In this document: piece by piece, positions 9,620 to 22,000 of the stretch
Layout of the letters: each line of letters begins with the position of its first letter
Numbering within the stretch: the first letter of the stretch is position 1
Source of the DNA: Lotus japonicus
Taxonomy: Eukaryota > Streptophyta > Magnoliopsida > Fabales > Fabaceae
Assembly: GCF_012489685.1 (NCBI RefSeq)
Contig: NC_080042.1
Coordinates: forward strand, 28,773,158 to 28,837,157
Length of the DNA stretch: 64,000 nt
Direction of reading: 5' to 3'
The notes under the pieces: generated by a model
The model's input: only the letters and a program-made list of their open reading frames with translations
Told to the model about the DNA's origin: nothing
Database searches by the model: none
Made by a program: the position numbers and the translations under genes

Positions 9620-10817
9620 CAGATTTGTGAGTAGCTTCAAGCTTTCTTGTCAGAGTTGCCACTTCCTCTTGAAGTCCTGCATTAATCAACACTAGATTAG
9701 CCTTTTCCATAATATCAGCATTATTAAACTTACTTTGCCATTCCTCCAGATCTTCCTTCAGCTTTGTGCTGAGCTCTTTCAGCCTTTCATTCTGAGAGAC
9801 AAGTTGTTCTATCTCACTTTGCTTTTCTCTCACAAGTTTACATGCTTCTTCCCACTTGATGTGTAGCAGCTTGTAAGTCTCAGCCAGTTCCTTATCTGTA
9901 ATGTCCTCATCACTTGTATCAGACTCATATATGGTTCCAGAGAAAGCATTGACTTTGTTTGCAGATATCTCCTCCTCATCTTCAGTGTCTTCATCTGACC
10001 AAGTTACCATCATACCTTTCTTCTACTTCTTTAGATAGGTGGCGCATTCAGACCTGATATGGCCATATCCTTCACATTCATGACACTGCACTCCTTTATT
10101 CTGACCAGATCTTTCTTCTTCTTTGGTCTTCCTCTGTGAATTAGAAAACTTGGGTTTGTTGTGGAACTTCATCTCCTGGACATTAGGCCTGGTTTTTTTG
10201 TCAATCTTTCTCAATGCTCTGTTGAATTTTTTTGCTAGCATGGCCAGAGCCTCATAATGATTTTCACCCTCACAGTCTTCATCAGTGTTTGACACAAAAG
10301 CAATACTCTTATTCTTCTTTTAAGACTTCCCACTCAGTTTCAACTCAAATGTCTGCAAAGAGCCAATAAGTTCATCAACCTTCATGTTCTCAATGTCTTG
10401 AGCCTCCTCAATCGCAGTGACTTTCATAGCAAATTTCTGAGGAAGTGATCTCAGGATCTTCCTTACAAGCTTCTCATCTGACATAGGTTCTACCAAAGCA
10501 AATGAAGCATTAGACAAGTCACGGACACGCATGTGGAATTCTGAGATAGTCTCTTCTTCGGTCATCATCAAATTTTCAAATTGAGTAGTGAGCATCTGAA
10601 GTCTTGACATCCTTACTCGAGTAGTTCCTTCACGTGCAGTCTTCAGAATCTCCCAAGCATCCTTTGCCACAGTACACGTATTGATTAGCCTAAACATATT
10701 CTTGTCAACTCCATTAAAGATAGCATTTAGAGCCTTTGAGTTTCCAAGAGCAGCTTCATCTTCAACACTGGTCCATTCCTCTTCGGAACTCTGGACTATA
10801 CGCACGATAGGTTTCAC
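9620..10817 (-). pseudogene. gag: Copia-type gag (UBN2) pseudogene
   Basis: A single minus-strand frame, broken only by in-frame stops at 10320-10322 and 10023-10025, encodes a Ty1/copia Gag. Order: LGNSKALNAIFNGVDKNMF and TISEFHMRVRDLSNASFALV (UBN2-like capsid domain), RKILRSLPQKFAMKV, then a CCHC knuckle CHECEGYGHIRSEC (around 10050-10090), an acidic stretch (SDEDTEDEEE) and a Leu/Glu coiled coil that runs into the junction at ~9620. Everything downstream (protease, integrase, RT) is missing. It lies between two truncated T LTRs of opposite orientation. It is probably Sirevirus-like, but too diverged from the copia elements at 41-64 kb to be the same family. Confidence 0.75.
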
Positions 10818-10854
10818 TTCTCGAAAGTCCGACGACGCTAAATTCTATTCTCTC

Positions 10855-13227
10855 ATGACTTTAAATTTAAGCCCTGAATGAAGACTTTTTCTATTCGGAG
10901 CTTCTAACGAAGTTTCCATCCGCGTAGTTAGATTTCTTTCGACGTTTGCAACCTTTCTTCAGAAGGAAGTTTCTCCATCCGACATTAATTGCAAAAAGTA
11001 GTTCTGCGGCATATTTTGAATTAGAGCGCGTTCAAGCCATTTTCTCATTTAAAATGAATCCGAAACAAGTATCGGCCTTTTATGGAAGGATACTTAGCTT
11101 AATTGCATAATATGACAACGTCATAATTGATCTAATTGTCTAACAATTATTCTTTGGCTTAATTCTTACTCACTTCTTTGTCTATGGATCATTTTAATCT
11201 GCTCAAAGTGATCCTAAATTATATTTTATCATTTCAGTAAGCTCCTCATAATTTTTTGTATAATAATATATCATCTCTACATTTTTCTCTTAACTCTATG
11301 CGATAAATCTTCCGGTGTCTAAATCAATTCGTACCAGTTTTGAAAATATCTTTTGAAAATACCTCTACAAAATATCTAATTTTTTCTTATCCTCCTCCTC
11401 TAACACTCGACATCTCTCTCATTCTCTCCATTTTATTTGTTTCCTTCTTCAGACCCATTTTCTTTTCTTCTTCACTTACATCCCCTTCTCTTCCTCTGCT
11501 GCACACCCACGCTAACCATCATCACCATTTTCCTTCTTCCTTTATCCTTCTCACCACCATTTTCCTCCTTGCTGCCCGCGCACACATGTTTCTTCTTTCT
11601 TTCTTTCCTACTTTCACGTTGCTTCCTTTCCATTGCAGCAAGCCACCACCGTCCCTTCTCCATGAAGAAACCAGCCCATGTCTTCTTCTTCCATGGCCGC
11701 ACCACACCCACGCACCCACACCACCAAGTTTCCTTCCTTTCTCTTATGCAAGCGTGACAACACAGCCACCACCATTCCCTCCTCCTCATGACCGCAAGCC
11801 ACAGCACCACATCACCATACCCACGGGCTCCTCCCCTTTTGTGCGACCACCACCGCCGCTGAACCACCGTCACAAACCCACAACGTGCCAGCCACCACGT
11901 CCTCCCCCCTCACGAAGCCACCGTGAGCAGAACAAAGCGAAACCGACGTCGCCGACGCCGGCGACGCCGCAATCTTCGACCTTCGATTCCGGTGTCATCG
12001 GATCTCCGTTTATAGCGAGGTTAGTACCGTTGAGATCCTTGCGACGTGCACAACAAAACCCATGTTCCGAATCGCCGTTCCGTCGCCGTCGACCGCCACC
12101 GCTGCCGCCTTCGGAGCCGTTTTCCGATCAACTCCAGCGACTGATGGAAAAACAGAGTATACCACGACGATCCTTGCCGCGAGAGGAATAATAGCCCTCA
12201 ATCAATTTCAGTTTTGGACAACTTTTGTCGGCGAGCTCCGCCGACCTACAATTTGACTTTATGAGAAAACTGTCGACTCTTTGGGGAACGGACAGCGCCA
12301 CTAAGTTCCTGGCCGCGAAAGAATAAAGAACCACTATCTCTTTTGTGTCTCCGACGAAAATTCCTCCGTCAACCACCGCGAACCACAACTTTCTCCGGCA
12401 ACTCTTCGCCGACAAGCTTTCAGAAACTTGATTTTCGTAAGCCTTCAACTCTTGTATATGTTTTAGCCTCGAGTAAGCAAGTTTTAAAGAAAAATAAACA
12501 TTTTCATTGTTATTGTGAAAATCGAAGTTTAACAGTTGATTAGTGAAGAGTTGCGATATATTTTACAAAATGGTTTTCATTTCAAAAAGAGATAAGTACT
12601 CTACTAATTACTGTAGTTGTTGACTGAGAAAGAGTCGTTTAACATGTGTTCGCTTCGAGTCAATTGCCTGAAGTCATAACTCTAGACTTGAGTAGTAAGT
12701 AGCTCGATTAATGATTTCGTTAAGTATGTTTGTAAAACGTACGATGAACGGAAGCACTTTGCATCGAAGCTACACAATAGAAGGAATCGAGCCGATGCAG
12801 GCAAATAAAGATGTAATCGGATCGGAGTTGCACCTTAGTATGGAAATTGGCTAAGGTGAGGGCAACTAACTTGCTAGCTAATGCTACTAGGCGTCGATTA
12901 ATTCGACTTGGTTATTGTGTTGATATTGAATATTGCTTTGATTTTGATTATTGTTTGGAATTGAGAAAATGATTTCTAGAGGCTTCGGCCGAGTGAACTT
13001 TTATGAGACGTGTGTCTCCGTTTTCTGAGAGGCTTCGGCAGTTTACTGGTTTCTGTCTTATCGCTTTCTAGTGGATAGGACATTATTATGTTTACAGCAC
13101 TGCAATATTGATTCATCGCTCGATAGAGTTTGATGTATTTGCGTTAATGATTAAATTGTGCTGACTATATTCGTGCATTTGATGCCACTCTCGGAGTGTG
13201 GAATACACTTACCCTTGTCATGACAAT
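10855..13227 (+). mobile_element. T-family LTR, plus orientation, left part (continues at 25143)
   Basis: From about 10861 (GAAGACTTTTTCTATTC) it matches the reverse complement of 23160 downward in the solo T LTR, so its first ~400 bp are missing. It carries a long CT-rich, promoter-leader-like stretch (11380-12200) rich in Pro/Ser/His codons by composition only. From 12881 it matches 1-341 base for base apart from scattered changes. It is interrupted after TGACAAT at 13227 and resumes at 25143. Confidence 0.75.
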
Positions 13228-16200
13228 TGTAAGACCCTACTTTGATGTATGAAATTATTTATTTCAAATAAATAATTAGGTGTGACTTGTTAGTGATTTG
13301 TGGATGTTCTTGGTATATTGAAGGGTATAATATTATCATTGTTAAAATAACAATATTTGATTGATAGAAGATAATTAGTTTCGAAGAGCTATGACCTTAA
13401 ATTGAAGGGCACCGAGTTGTTCGAAGGCCAATCTTTGTGCCTTGGCCGAGTTTGATGAGGAATGTAGGAAGGGAGACATTTGGTTGACTAGTAATGCAAG
13501 AATAAAGGGGTTGATGGGGGTTATGCTCTCTTGATTAATAGAAATCAGATTTCATGGAGAGGATTAAGAGCTAATAATGAGCATTGAAGGCTTTGTCTCC
13601 ATTTAAATTTGAAGTTTTTGTGAATGCTTTGAGGGAGGGTGTTGGGCCACGAATTGGAGGGCAAAATGGGAGGTTTGCTGCAGCTTTGAGAGTCCTAATA
13701 AGACTAAGTTAGAAACCTAACCACATACTCTCCTTTTCCCACACAAATTCAGAAGAGAAAAGAAAAGAAAACAAGAGAGAAAGAGAGGGAGAGGGTGGCG
13801 GCTAGAGAGAAGAAAGAAGAAGAAGAAGAGGAAAAGCAAGAGAAACCAAGAGAAGATCAAGAGAGAAAGAAGGAGAGCAAGCAAGGACTGTGAGGAGCAG
13901 CAAGGAGAGGGCTTCTTCATTCATCCTTTTCATCATCTCTCTCATTCCAATCAGCCAAGGTAAGGGTAGAGTCTAGGTTTCTTGATGAAAATTTCATGAA
14001 AGCATGATTAAAGGTTGAATCTTTATGAAGATGAATGATGTATGAGAATGCATGAGAGGTTTAGGGCTTGATTATCTGCCATATGCACGTGATGCCTACT
14101 GTTTAAGATGATGAGATGATGGATGCCATGCCTCTTTGCAAATCACTATTATAGATGTCACCCTTGCTATGAGTTTTGCTTAGATCCGATTAAAAATGAT
14201 TCATATGCCTAAGATTGATTAAATTCTTAATGATTATGATGAGATGTTGCTACTGGAATTTAGAGGAGGAATATGTGTTGTATGTTTGCTGGAACATGGC
14301 CTAGAAACCTTGGACTCAAATGGTTAGGAATTAATTTGAAGGTAAAAGTATCACTGCCAGTTTTCTGTACTGGACAGCGAGATTCAGAGCCTAATATCAC
14401 CTAATTCTGGGTCTCCGATGAAAAAGTGATAAACTAGAAAGTTGTAGATTTTCAAAATAGCGTTCCAGGAATGTATAGTATGTCAATTTCGGCTGAGAAA
14501 TGAATTCTGGAGACCAGTTTTAATGCACACTGTTCCTGCTGTCTAAATGCTAGGGTTCGAGTAGAAGAGGAACTTGGACAGCAAGGAGCAGATTATCGAA
14601 CTTCATTCTTCCATTCTTTTCAGATCAAGAAATCAAGGTAAGGGCTGATCTCTAGGACATGGGTAGAGTTTAGGGATTTCTATGTTAAAAGCTATGATTT
14701 CATGTGTACAAAAATGCGGTTTTGATGGATTTTTCTTTAACTTTTGATGTACTGTTGGTTGCTGATTGCTACAGGAAATTTTACTATATTTGTGAAGCTT
14801 GGGTGATTCCATGATCAGTAGGTTAATGTTTGGCAAATGACCCTAGGTCTTGTGTATGGAAACCATGAGTTTGTGCCAAATTTGCCTAGATTTTCACATG
14901 ATTTTAATATGTAATTGTGACATGATCAATTCTGGATTTTTGGAGAGTATATGTTTATTGTTCTTGGCTGGACATTGACTTGTGAAGTTGAGATGGAAGG
15001 AAGGGAGAGTTTTAGAAAACCTTGGACCCTTTAGGGTTCGGCTAAGCCACTTTTGTGGTTGTTGGCAAGTTTTCTTCCTTCCGATTCATGCACAAGTTTA
15101 TGTGATTGCTTGATTGATGAGGTTGCCATGACTTAAGTGTTGATGTGCATGAGAATATGACTATCTGCTTGATATTGCTTATTTGATGCCTGATTTGAAC
15201 ATTGCTAAAAGGTAGCTCATCGAGCTGTAATTCCTTTTGGTGCTGTGATTATTATTGTGATTAAGTTGTATAAGTCTTGTGAAAATGTTAAGACTCTAGG
15301 TTGACTAATAGAGCCCTAACAAAGAGAAATGAGAACTTAATCGCTTGCAAGTAAATGTGATGTGATTGGAACATAGGTCTAGTGAGGACTATGGACCATG
15401 AGAACGATGGTACCGTTAGAGACAAACGGTTACTTGCACGCGAGGGTGTTTTGTGGGTTGTACGGTGTGTCCCCACGTGATTTGGTTGACTGCGGTCACC
15501 TTGTGATTCTGTGGACGGACGGTGTGTCCGGGGGACGGTGTGTCCCACATGAATGAGGGTTGTACGGTGTGTCCCCTCCGAGAATTGTTCATCTGCGGAT
15601 GATCGTGATTATGGCCATTGGTGTTGAGGTGGTTGTGTGAATGGTGAGGTCGTTAGCCTAACCGAACTTAGGTGACTGACTGTGATATAACGTAAAGATT
15701 ATGCTTATTATACCTTGTTATTTATGAGAATACATGAATAGGTGAATGTTTCTATGAGAACATGTGATCTGACCCTATTATTTGTTTATGTGTTTATTTG
15801 GGGGGGGGGGGGGTAGATGGTGACCACCACGATATTGGAGACTATCGTGAGATTGCAGATCGTTCTGAGTAGGCCAGCGGAAGACCGGCTCTGGGAGACC
15901 GACGGTTCCGGAGTCCGGAGAGTCTACGTCGGCGATGCGGAGCTCTTAGGGAGGAACAGATCTAGGACGGTTGTGGAGAGGCAGATCCTTAGGGATGGGA
16001 CTGTTGTGCTGCCACATCCTCCCGCTAGGCTTCATCAGACTACAGTGGACGAGGAGGAAGAGGATCCTTCGGAGGACACTACAGTGGAGTCACGGTTGGT
16101 CGAGGAGGAGGAGGCAGTGGAGTCTTCACCACCAGAGGCCAAGTCGGGAGTCTGTGCGTAGCGTGTACCTGGGCGTCCAAAGTGCTTTAGAGTGGGACCT

Positions 16201-16611
16201 CGGAAGAGCGTGATAAAGCTGGAGCAGTCTAAGAAGAGAGCGCGTGGAGCGGGAGCTGACGTTCCAGAGCGGGATCAGGATTAGAGTGTTCCTTTCTGTG
16301 GGGCTGAGGATTCGTGTCGAACTATTATTTATCATTTTTATTTTCGGGGTTTTCTTTTGATGTACTTGATGTAGGGCTTTAGCCCACAGTTTTATTTATG
16401 TACTTTGGAATTACAGTTTCTTTTAATTACGAGTATTTTATTGAGAAATGCATGTCTTATTTATTCCGCAAATTTATTCGTAAGGTTTAAGTTTCGCAGT
16501 AATTGAACTTTTGTCATTAAAACAAAGATTAATAATCATACGACGAAAATTCTTTACGAAAATGGTGATGTTTGGTTTACTGTGTGACACTCTAGAAATC
16601 GGGGCGTTACA
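13228..16611 (+). mobile_element. LTR family B, copy 1
   Basis: It begins TGTAAGACCCTAC and ends GAAATCGGGGCGTTACA, with TG...CA ends; about 3.4 kb. ACAAT precedes it (13223-13227). It contains a GA-rich leader (13745-13910), two AG/GTAAGGG motifs at 13960 and 14638, a TGTACGGTGTGTCCC-rich stretch at 15450-15580 and an ORF at 15817-16161. Copy 2 begins five bases (TTTAT) after it, with no internal region between. Confidence 0.75.
15817..16161 (+). CDS. Short acidic ORF inside LTR B (copy 1), unknown
   Basis: A 114-residue frame starts right after a G14-like run and TAG (ATG 15817). It contains ETDGSGVRRVYVGDAELLGR and a Glu-rich tail (VDEEEEDPSEDTT). The matching frame at 23949-24275 is preserved over 100+ residues with mostly single-residue changes, so the frame has been conserved between the two LTR copies, though both are in young repeats and conservation may be passive. 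I do not recognise the protein; it may be only LTR sequence that happens to be open. Confidence 0.3.
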   Translation: MVTTTILETIVRLQIVLSRPAEDRLWETDGSGVRRVYVGDAELLGRNRSRTVVERQILRDGTVVLPHPPARLHQTTVDEEEEDPSEDTTVESRLVEEEEAVESSPPEAKSGVCA

Positions 16612-16616
16612 TTTAT

Positions 16617-17459
16617 TGTAAGACCCTAACCTTGCTTATGTATTGCTTAAGTGATTTATTGAATAAAAGTGAAATTTCTAGTGAAGTTTGAGTTAATTGC
16701 TAATCTGTCCGTGACCTTGTGTGAATTTTTGAGAGGTCTTAAAGACCTAATCTTGACAAGCTTCCTTCATGAGAGTTGTGGCTCTCTGAGTGGGCTAAAT
16801 TCTCTCGTTGGTTTCAGGTCATTCCGACCTCTGTAGCCCGTGATAGTCATGTTTTAGTGACGGAAGGTCAGGCTGTATTGTACTAGCAATTTTGCTAGAA
16901 GGAATTTTCTTAATTCCGAATTTATTTCTTTAAAATCAAGGGAAGGAGTTTGCCTTGATTTATTTTATCCTCTTAATCAGTAGTTAGAAGGGTAATTAGT
17001 TGGGCTTGGACCAAGTTATGAAGGGCTATGACCTTAAATTGAAGGGCACCGAGTTGTTCGAAGGCCAATCTTTGTGCCTTGGCCGAGTTTGATGAGGAAT
17101 GTAGGAAGGGAGACATTTGGTTGACTAGTAATGCAAGAATCAAGGGGCTGATGGGGGTTATGCTCTCTTGATTAATAGAAATCAGATTTCATGGTGAGGA
17201 TTAAGAGCTAATAATGAGCATTGAAGGCTTTGTCTCCATTTGAATTTGAAGTTTTTGTGAATGCTTTGAGGGAGGGTGTTGGGCCACGAATTGGAGGGAA
17301 AAATGGGAGGTTTGCTGCAGTTTTGAGAGTCCTAATAAGGCTAAGTTAGAAACCTAACCACATACTCTCATTTTCCCACACAAATTCAGAAGAGAAAAGA
17401 AAAGAAAACACGAGAGAAAGAGTGGGAGAGGGTGGCGGTTAGAGAGAAAAAAAAAAGAA

Positions 17460-17490
<31 letters not shown>

Positions 17491-19048
17491 CCGTGGAGGA
17501 GCAAGGGTGAGGAGGAGATTTCGAGCAAGGAGAGAGCTTTCCATTCATCCTTTTCATCATCTCTCTCATTCCAATCAGCCAAGGTAAGGGTAGAGTCTAG
17601 GATTCTTTATGTTGGAGGCTTTCTTGATTAGCTTGTCCTTGATCTGAATCTGGTTAGTTTGATGATGTATGAGGGCTGAGGGTAGAGAACATGCTTAGGG
17701 TATTTGATATGTGCAACCATGTGATTGATCAAAGCTTGATGCCATGCTTATGTGTCCTAGTTGCAAAACTTGTCCAATTTACTATGAGTTTTGCTTAGAT
17801 CCGATTCATGATGACTCATATGCCTAAGATTGATTAAATTCTTAATTATTATGATGAGATGTTGCTACTGGAATTTAGAGGAGGAATATGTGCTGTATGT
17901 TTTCTGGAACATGGCCTAGAAACCTTGGACTCAAATGGTTAGGAATTAATTTGAAGGTAAAAGTATCACTGCCAGTTTTCTGTACTGGACAGCGCGCTTC
18001 AGAGCCTTATCTAACCTAATTCTGGGTCTCCGATAAAAAAGTGATAAACTAGAAAGTTGTATATTTTCAAAATAGCTTTCCAGGATGTATAGTATGTCAA
18101 TTTCGGTTGAGAAATGAATTCTGGAGACCAGTTTTAATGCACACTGTTCCTGCTGTCTAAATGCTAGGGTTCGAGTAGAAGAGGAACTTGGAAAGCAAGG
18201 AGCAGATTATCCAAGCTTCATTCTTCCATTCTTTTCAGATCAAGAAATAAAGGTAAGGGCTGATCTCTAGGACATGGGTAGAGTTTAGGGACTTCTATGT
18301 GAAAAGCTATGATTTCATGTGTACAAAATGCGGTTTTGGTGGATTTTTCTTTAGATTCTTTGATGTATTGATTGTTGCTGATTGCTACTGCAATTTTTAC
18401 CATATTTGTGAAGCTTGTGTGATGTCATGACCAGTAGGTTATTGTTTGACAAATTACCCTAGGTCTTGTGTATGATAACCATGATTTTATGCCAAATTTA
18501 CCTTGTTTTTCACAAGATTTTAACATGCAATTTGTAACATGATCAATTCTGGATTTTTGGAGAGTATATGCTAATGTTTGTTGGCTGGACATTGACTTGT
18601 GAAGTTGAGATGGAAGGAAGGAATAGTTTTGAAAACCCTTGAGCCCTTTAGGGTTGGGCCAAGCCACTTTTGTGGTTGTTGGCAAGTTTTCTTCCTTCTG
18701 ACTCATGCACAAGTTTTTGTGATAGCTTGATTGGTGAAGTTGCCATGAATTAAGTATTGATATGCATGAGAACATGTCTAAGTGCCTTGGTATGACTTAT
18801 ATGTTGCCTATCTTGGTTATTGCCAAAAGGTCGCTCATCTAGCTGTAATTCCTTTTGGTGCTGTGATTATTATTGTGATTAAGTTGTATAAGTCTTGTGA
18901 AAATGTTAAGACTCTAGGTTGACTAATAGAGCCCTAACAAAGAGAAATGAGAACTTAATCGCTTGCAAGTAAATGTGAATAATTGGACATAGGTCTAGTG
19001 AAGACTATGGGCCATGAGAACGATGGTGCCGTTAGAGACAAACGGTTA
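16617..19048 (+). mobile_element. LTR family B, copy 2, left part (continues at 23572)
   Basis: It starts TGTAAGACCCTAACC and parallels copy 1 from 17025 (GGGCTATGACCTTAAATTG) onward; the first ~400 bp differ from copy 1, so the two copies are subfamily variants. It has an (AAG)n-rich stretch at 17449-17490 and the same GTAAGGG motifs (17585, 18253). It is interrupted after GGTTA (19044-19048) by a solo T LTR. Confidence 0.75.
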
Positions 19049-22000
19049 TGTCACACCCCGATTTCGGTGGCGTCACTTTAGTAACCAAAAATAAACTTAA
19101 TGCGGAAAAACGTGAATATATTTTTTTGTCAATAATAGAAACAAGACTGAAATAAATAAAACGCAAATGCGAAGACAACGGAACTAATATACAATATAAA
19201 TCACAGCCCCCGCTGTAAGTACCTTACCTCGTCACGAGTAACCTCCAGTGACGGAAAGTAAAAGAGAGTAACGCTCGTAGGCAAAAAGTACAGACCAAAG
19301 TAGAGGTGAAGTGTCCGCAACACAAACCTCAAAAACGAGAATAAGTTAGCCCAATCGGCCTGAAAATAGACCTCCTAAGTCCAACCAACTTTCCGTGATT
19401 CCCGTAAGGAAACCACACAAAATGCTATAGGTGGGAAACTACCCTGTCCCCAAAGAAATAAATGATGTTCAGAGCTACGACTCTACTCCTACACTAATCC
19501 CATCTCGAGGAGCTCACGCCAGCACTAAAACCTACATGCTAGCATGATCGCCGTCCGAATCTGAATCCAGAACGACCAAGTCTATGTACACCATCCGTCC
19601 TCCTATCGCAACCGCGATGCGCTGCTGCTCCAGCATCTCAACCCTAGTCCCCCCCGAAGGGTGAACTGTCGTGAATCAGCCCGCCAAAGACATCTGACAA
19701 AGGGCGTAGTCCGCCAAAGCACACACAGAAGACGCGAGGGTCAACTCCAAAGAATTATGTAATTAATAGCACCGATAGATACAGATAATAGAATAGCCAC
19801 TTAGGCTTATAGCTAGGGATAACATCCTAGGGTTGCATATTCCATAATGAATATAAAAGACAGTAATAACAAATAGCATGCATCAAATAGGATTATCAAT
19901 TATCAATCACACTCAGCAACTAAGTCAGTATGCATGTTGCATGACATGATATGACGGTTAACCCAGTTAACCAAATGCATTCCGGAAAGGGATGGACATC
20001 AAACGGATCAATCCTAGCACCAGCAACGGTGGGACCATTTCTGCCCGCGTGCCTCTTACTCCAACAACAACGGTAGTCAGATCAGCCGTAACCCGTAGGT
20101 CTGCCATTTCGGTCTGCTACAAGAGTCGTCTACAAACGCTCTTACACGGAAATCCGGGTCTTATGACCATTTTGGAATCCGACGAGGTCCAGAGTACGTC
20201 CTGTGTTAATACCTCATTAATGTTGCATGAATGCAGGATGATTAGTCAAAAACATCTCCGAATCTCACTCGACAAGTCGCCACGTGTTCTAGCTAAATTA
20301 ATGTCTCTAAAAGCTTACCCTAAGGTAACAGTCGATTCTGCGACAAAAGACACATCTTCACAACAACACAAAACTCATGATGATCTCCAAATCATCCGAC
20401 TCATCTCAATCCGATGGTCAAAACTGCTCAACGAGCACAGAGTATCAACATACTCGGAAACTATCAATTTCCCGGACTTATCCCCCGGATAGTCCAACAA
20501 CACAGCTGCTCCAACAGCACAAGAGTATCAACATACTCAAAACTTATCAACTCTCTCAACACTTGGATCCGACGACACTTCTCGTTTTCCAAAACTAAGA
20601 TTTGCATCCTAAGCTTCCTTTCGAGTTCATTATCATTATTTGAAGATTTAGAGGTTGTTTAATGTCTTATGAGTTTTCTTTACAAAATAATATCCTTTTA
20701 GTCTTATCGCAAAATCTTATAAGTTCTCGGGATCTCCTAATCCTCAAATGACTCCAGAGAATGTCTCGATCCATGAAACACCATAACAAGGCCCGAATCT
20801 CATTCGTCCTATCAAACTTTCTCAAAACTCTCAAAATAAAATCGGCATGACCTGCCCGCTATTCTCACTACTCAGAATCTCAGATTTCATTGCAAAAGCA
20901 TAATTAACTCAGCACAATCAACCAACATGTCATATATCAACATATTATGCAATAACCACGTAGCACTTAGCATATAAGGCATGCATCACACATCCTAGAT
21001 TACCCACTTAGCACTTAGCATGTAATTCACTCTCAAAAACATTCAGCAGATGAATCATCTACATTGTCAGCCGAAGCCTCAGAAAACACTTTTCCAATCA
21101 ATCACAAACAAGTGCATAAACAGTAAATCAATGTCGAAAGCATCGACCCTAAGCATTAACTAGAGATTCAGTGAGAAGCCCTCACCTGTAGGTTCTCCAG
21201 GATGGTCCTCTAACACTTCCTCACAATCAAAGCCTTGTTCCTCAGGGAAATCCTCAAAAGCACCTTCAAGGTAAAACCACAGAATTCTATCAAAATCTAT
21301 CGGAAACTAAGCTATCAATACTCACTAAGGTTACACGAAGTAGTACATACTCCGAGGTACGATAATCAAGCGCGAAAGGACAAGTTTTCGAAAAAGGAAT
21401 TTTCCCCCTCCTCCCCTAGGGTGCTCGGCCACTATTGGTAATTGTGGGGTTCGATTTTTCTTCGATCAAACTTGGTTCATATGCTATCATTAGCCGTAAC
21501 TAAGGGTATTCTAAACTCGGAAAAATTATCGGATAAAAAACTGTCGCAGGGGTATTTTGGTCTGATAACCAAGAAACACTGAAGGCTCAGATATTCTAAT
21601 GGTGTAGAAGACTCTGAAGATCCAGAAGCTGATTAGTGAAGTTCTGATGTCCAGAAGCAAGATACTCTGAAGACCATGTCCTTCCCTCTGAGTTCAGAAT
21701 CAGAAGAAACAATGGTCAGAGGATCTGGGCTTTCCCTCTGACTCTAATCAACCGGCTTCACAAGTTCCAATATGAAGCATTCCCCTGATCAGAAGTCTCC
21801 TAGGTTTAAAGGTCGCGTCGCTATCCAAGTACAAAAGCAACTGTACCTTCCTGACGACCTACCTAACGTTCTCAGCCACAGCAGAAGCTGGATTTTCCAG
21901 AACTGCCCTCCAACGGTAGCATTTCCCATGCATCGCTCAACCCTAATCCTTGGAGTATATAAAGAGGCTGAAGACTGAAAGAAACGGCAAGAAGAAGCAT

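Noticed and set aside
11472..11873. Minus-strand 133-residue frame rich in Lys, Arg and Trp
   Set aside because: Antisense shadow of the same CT-rich stretch.
11340..12191. A 283-residue open frame rich in Pro, Ser, His and Leu
   Set aside because: It follows a CT-rich LTR leader; composition alone keeps stops away. There is no domain, and the overlapping frames on both strands are similarly open.
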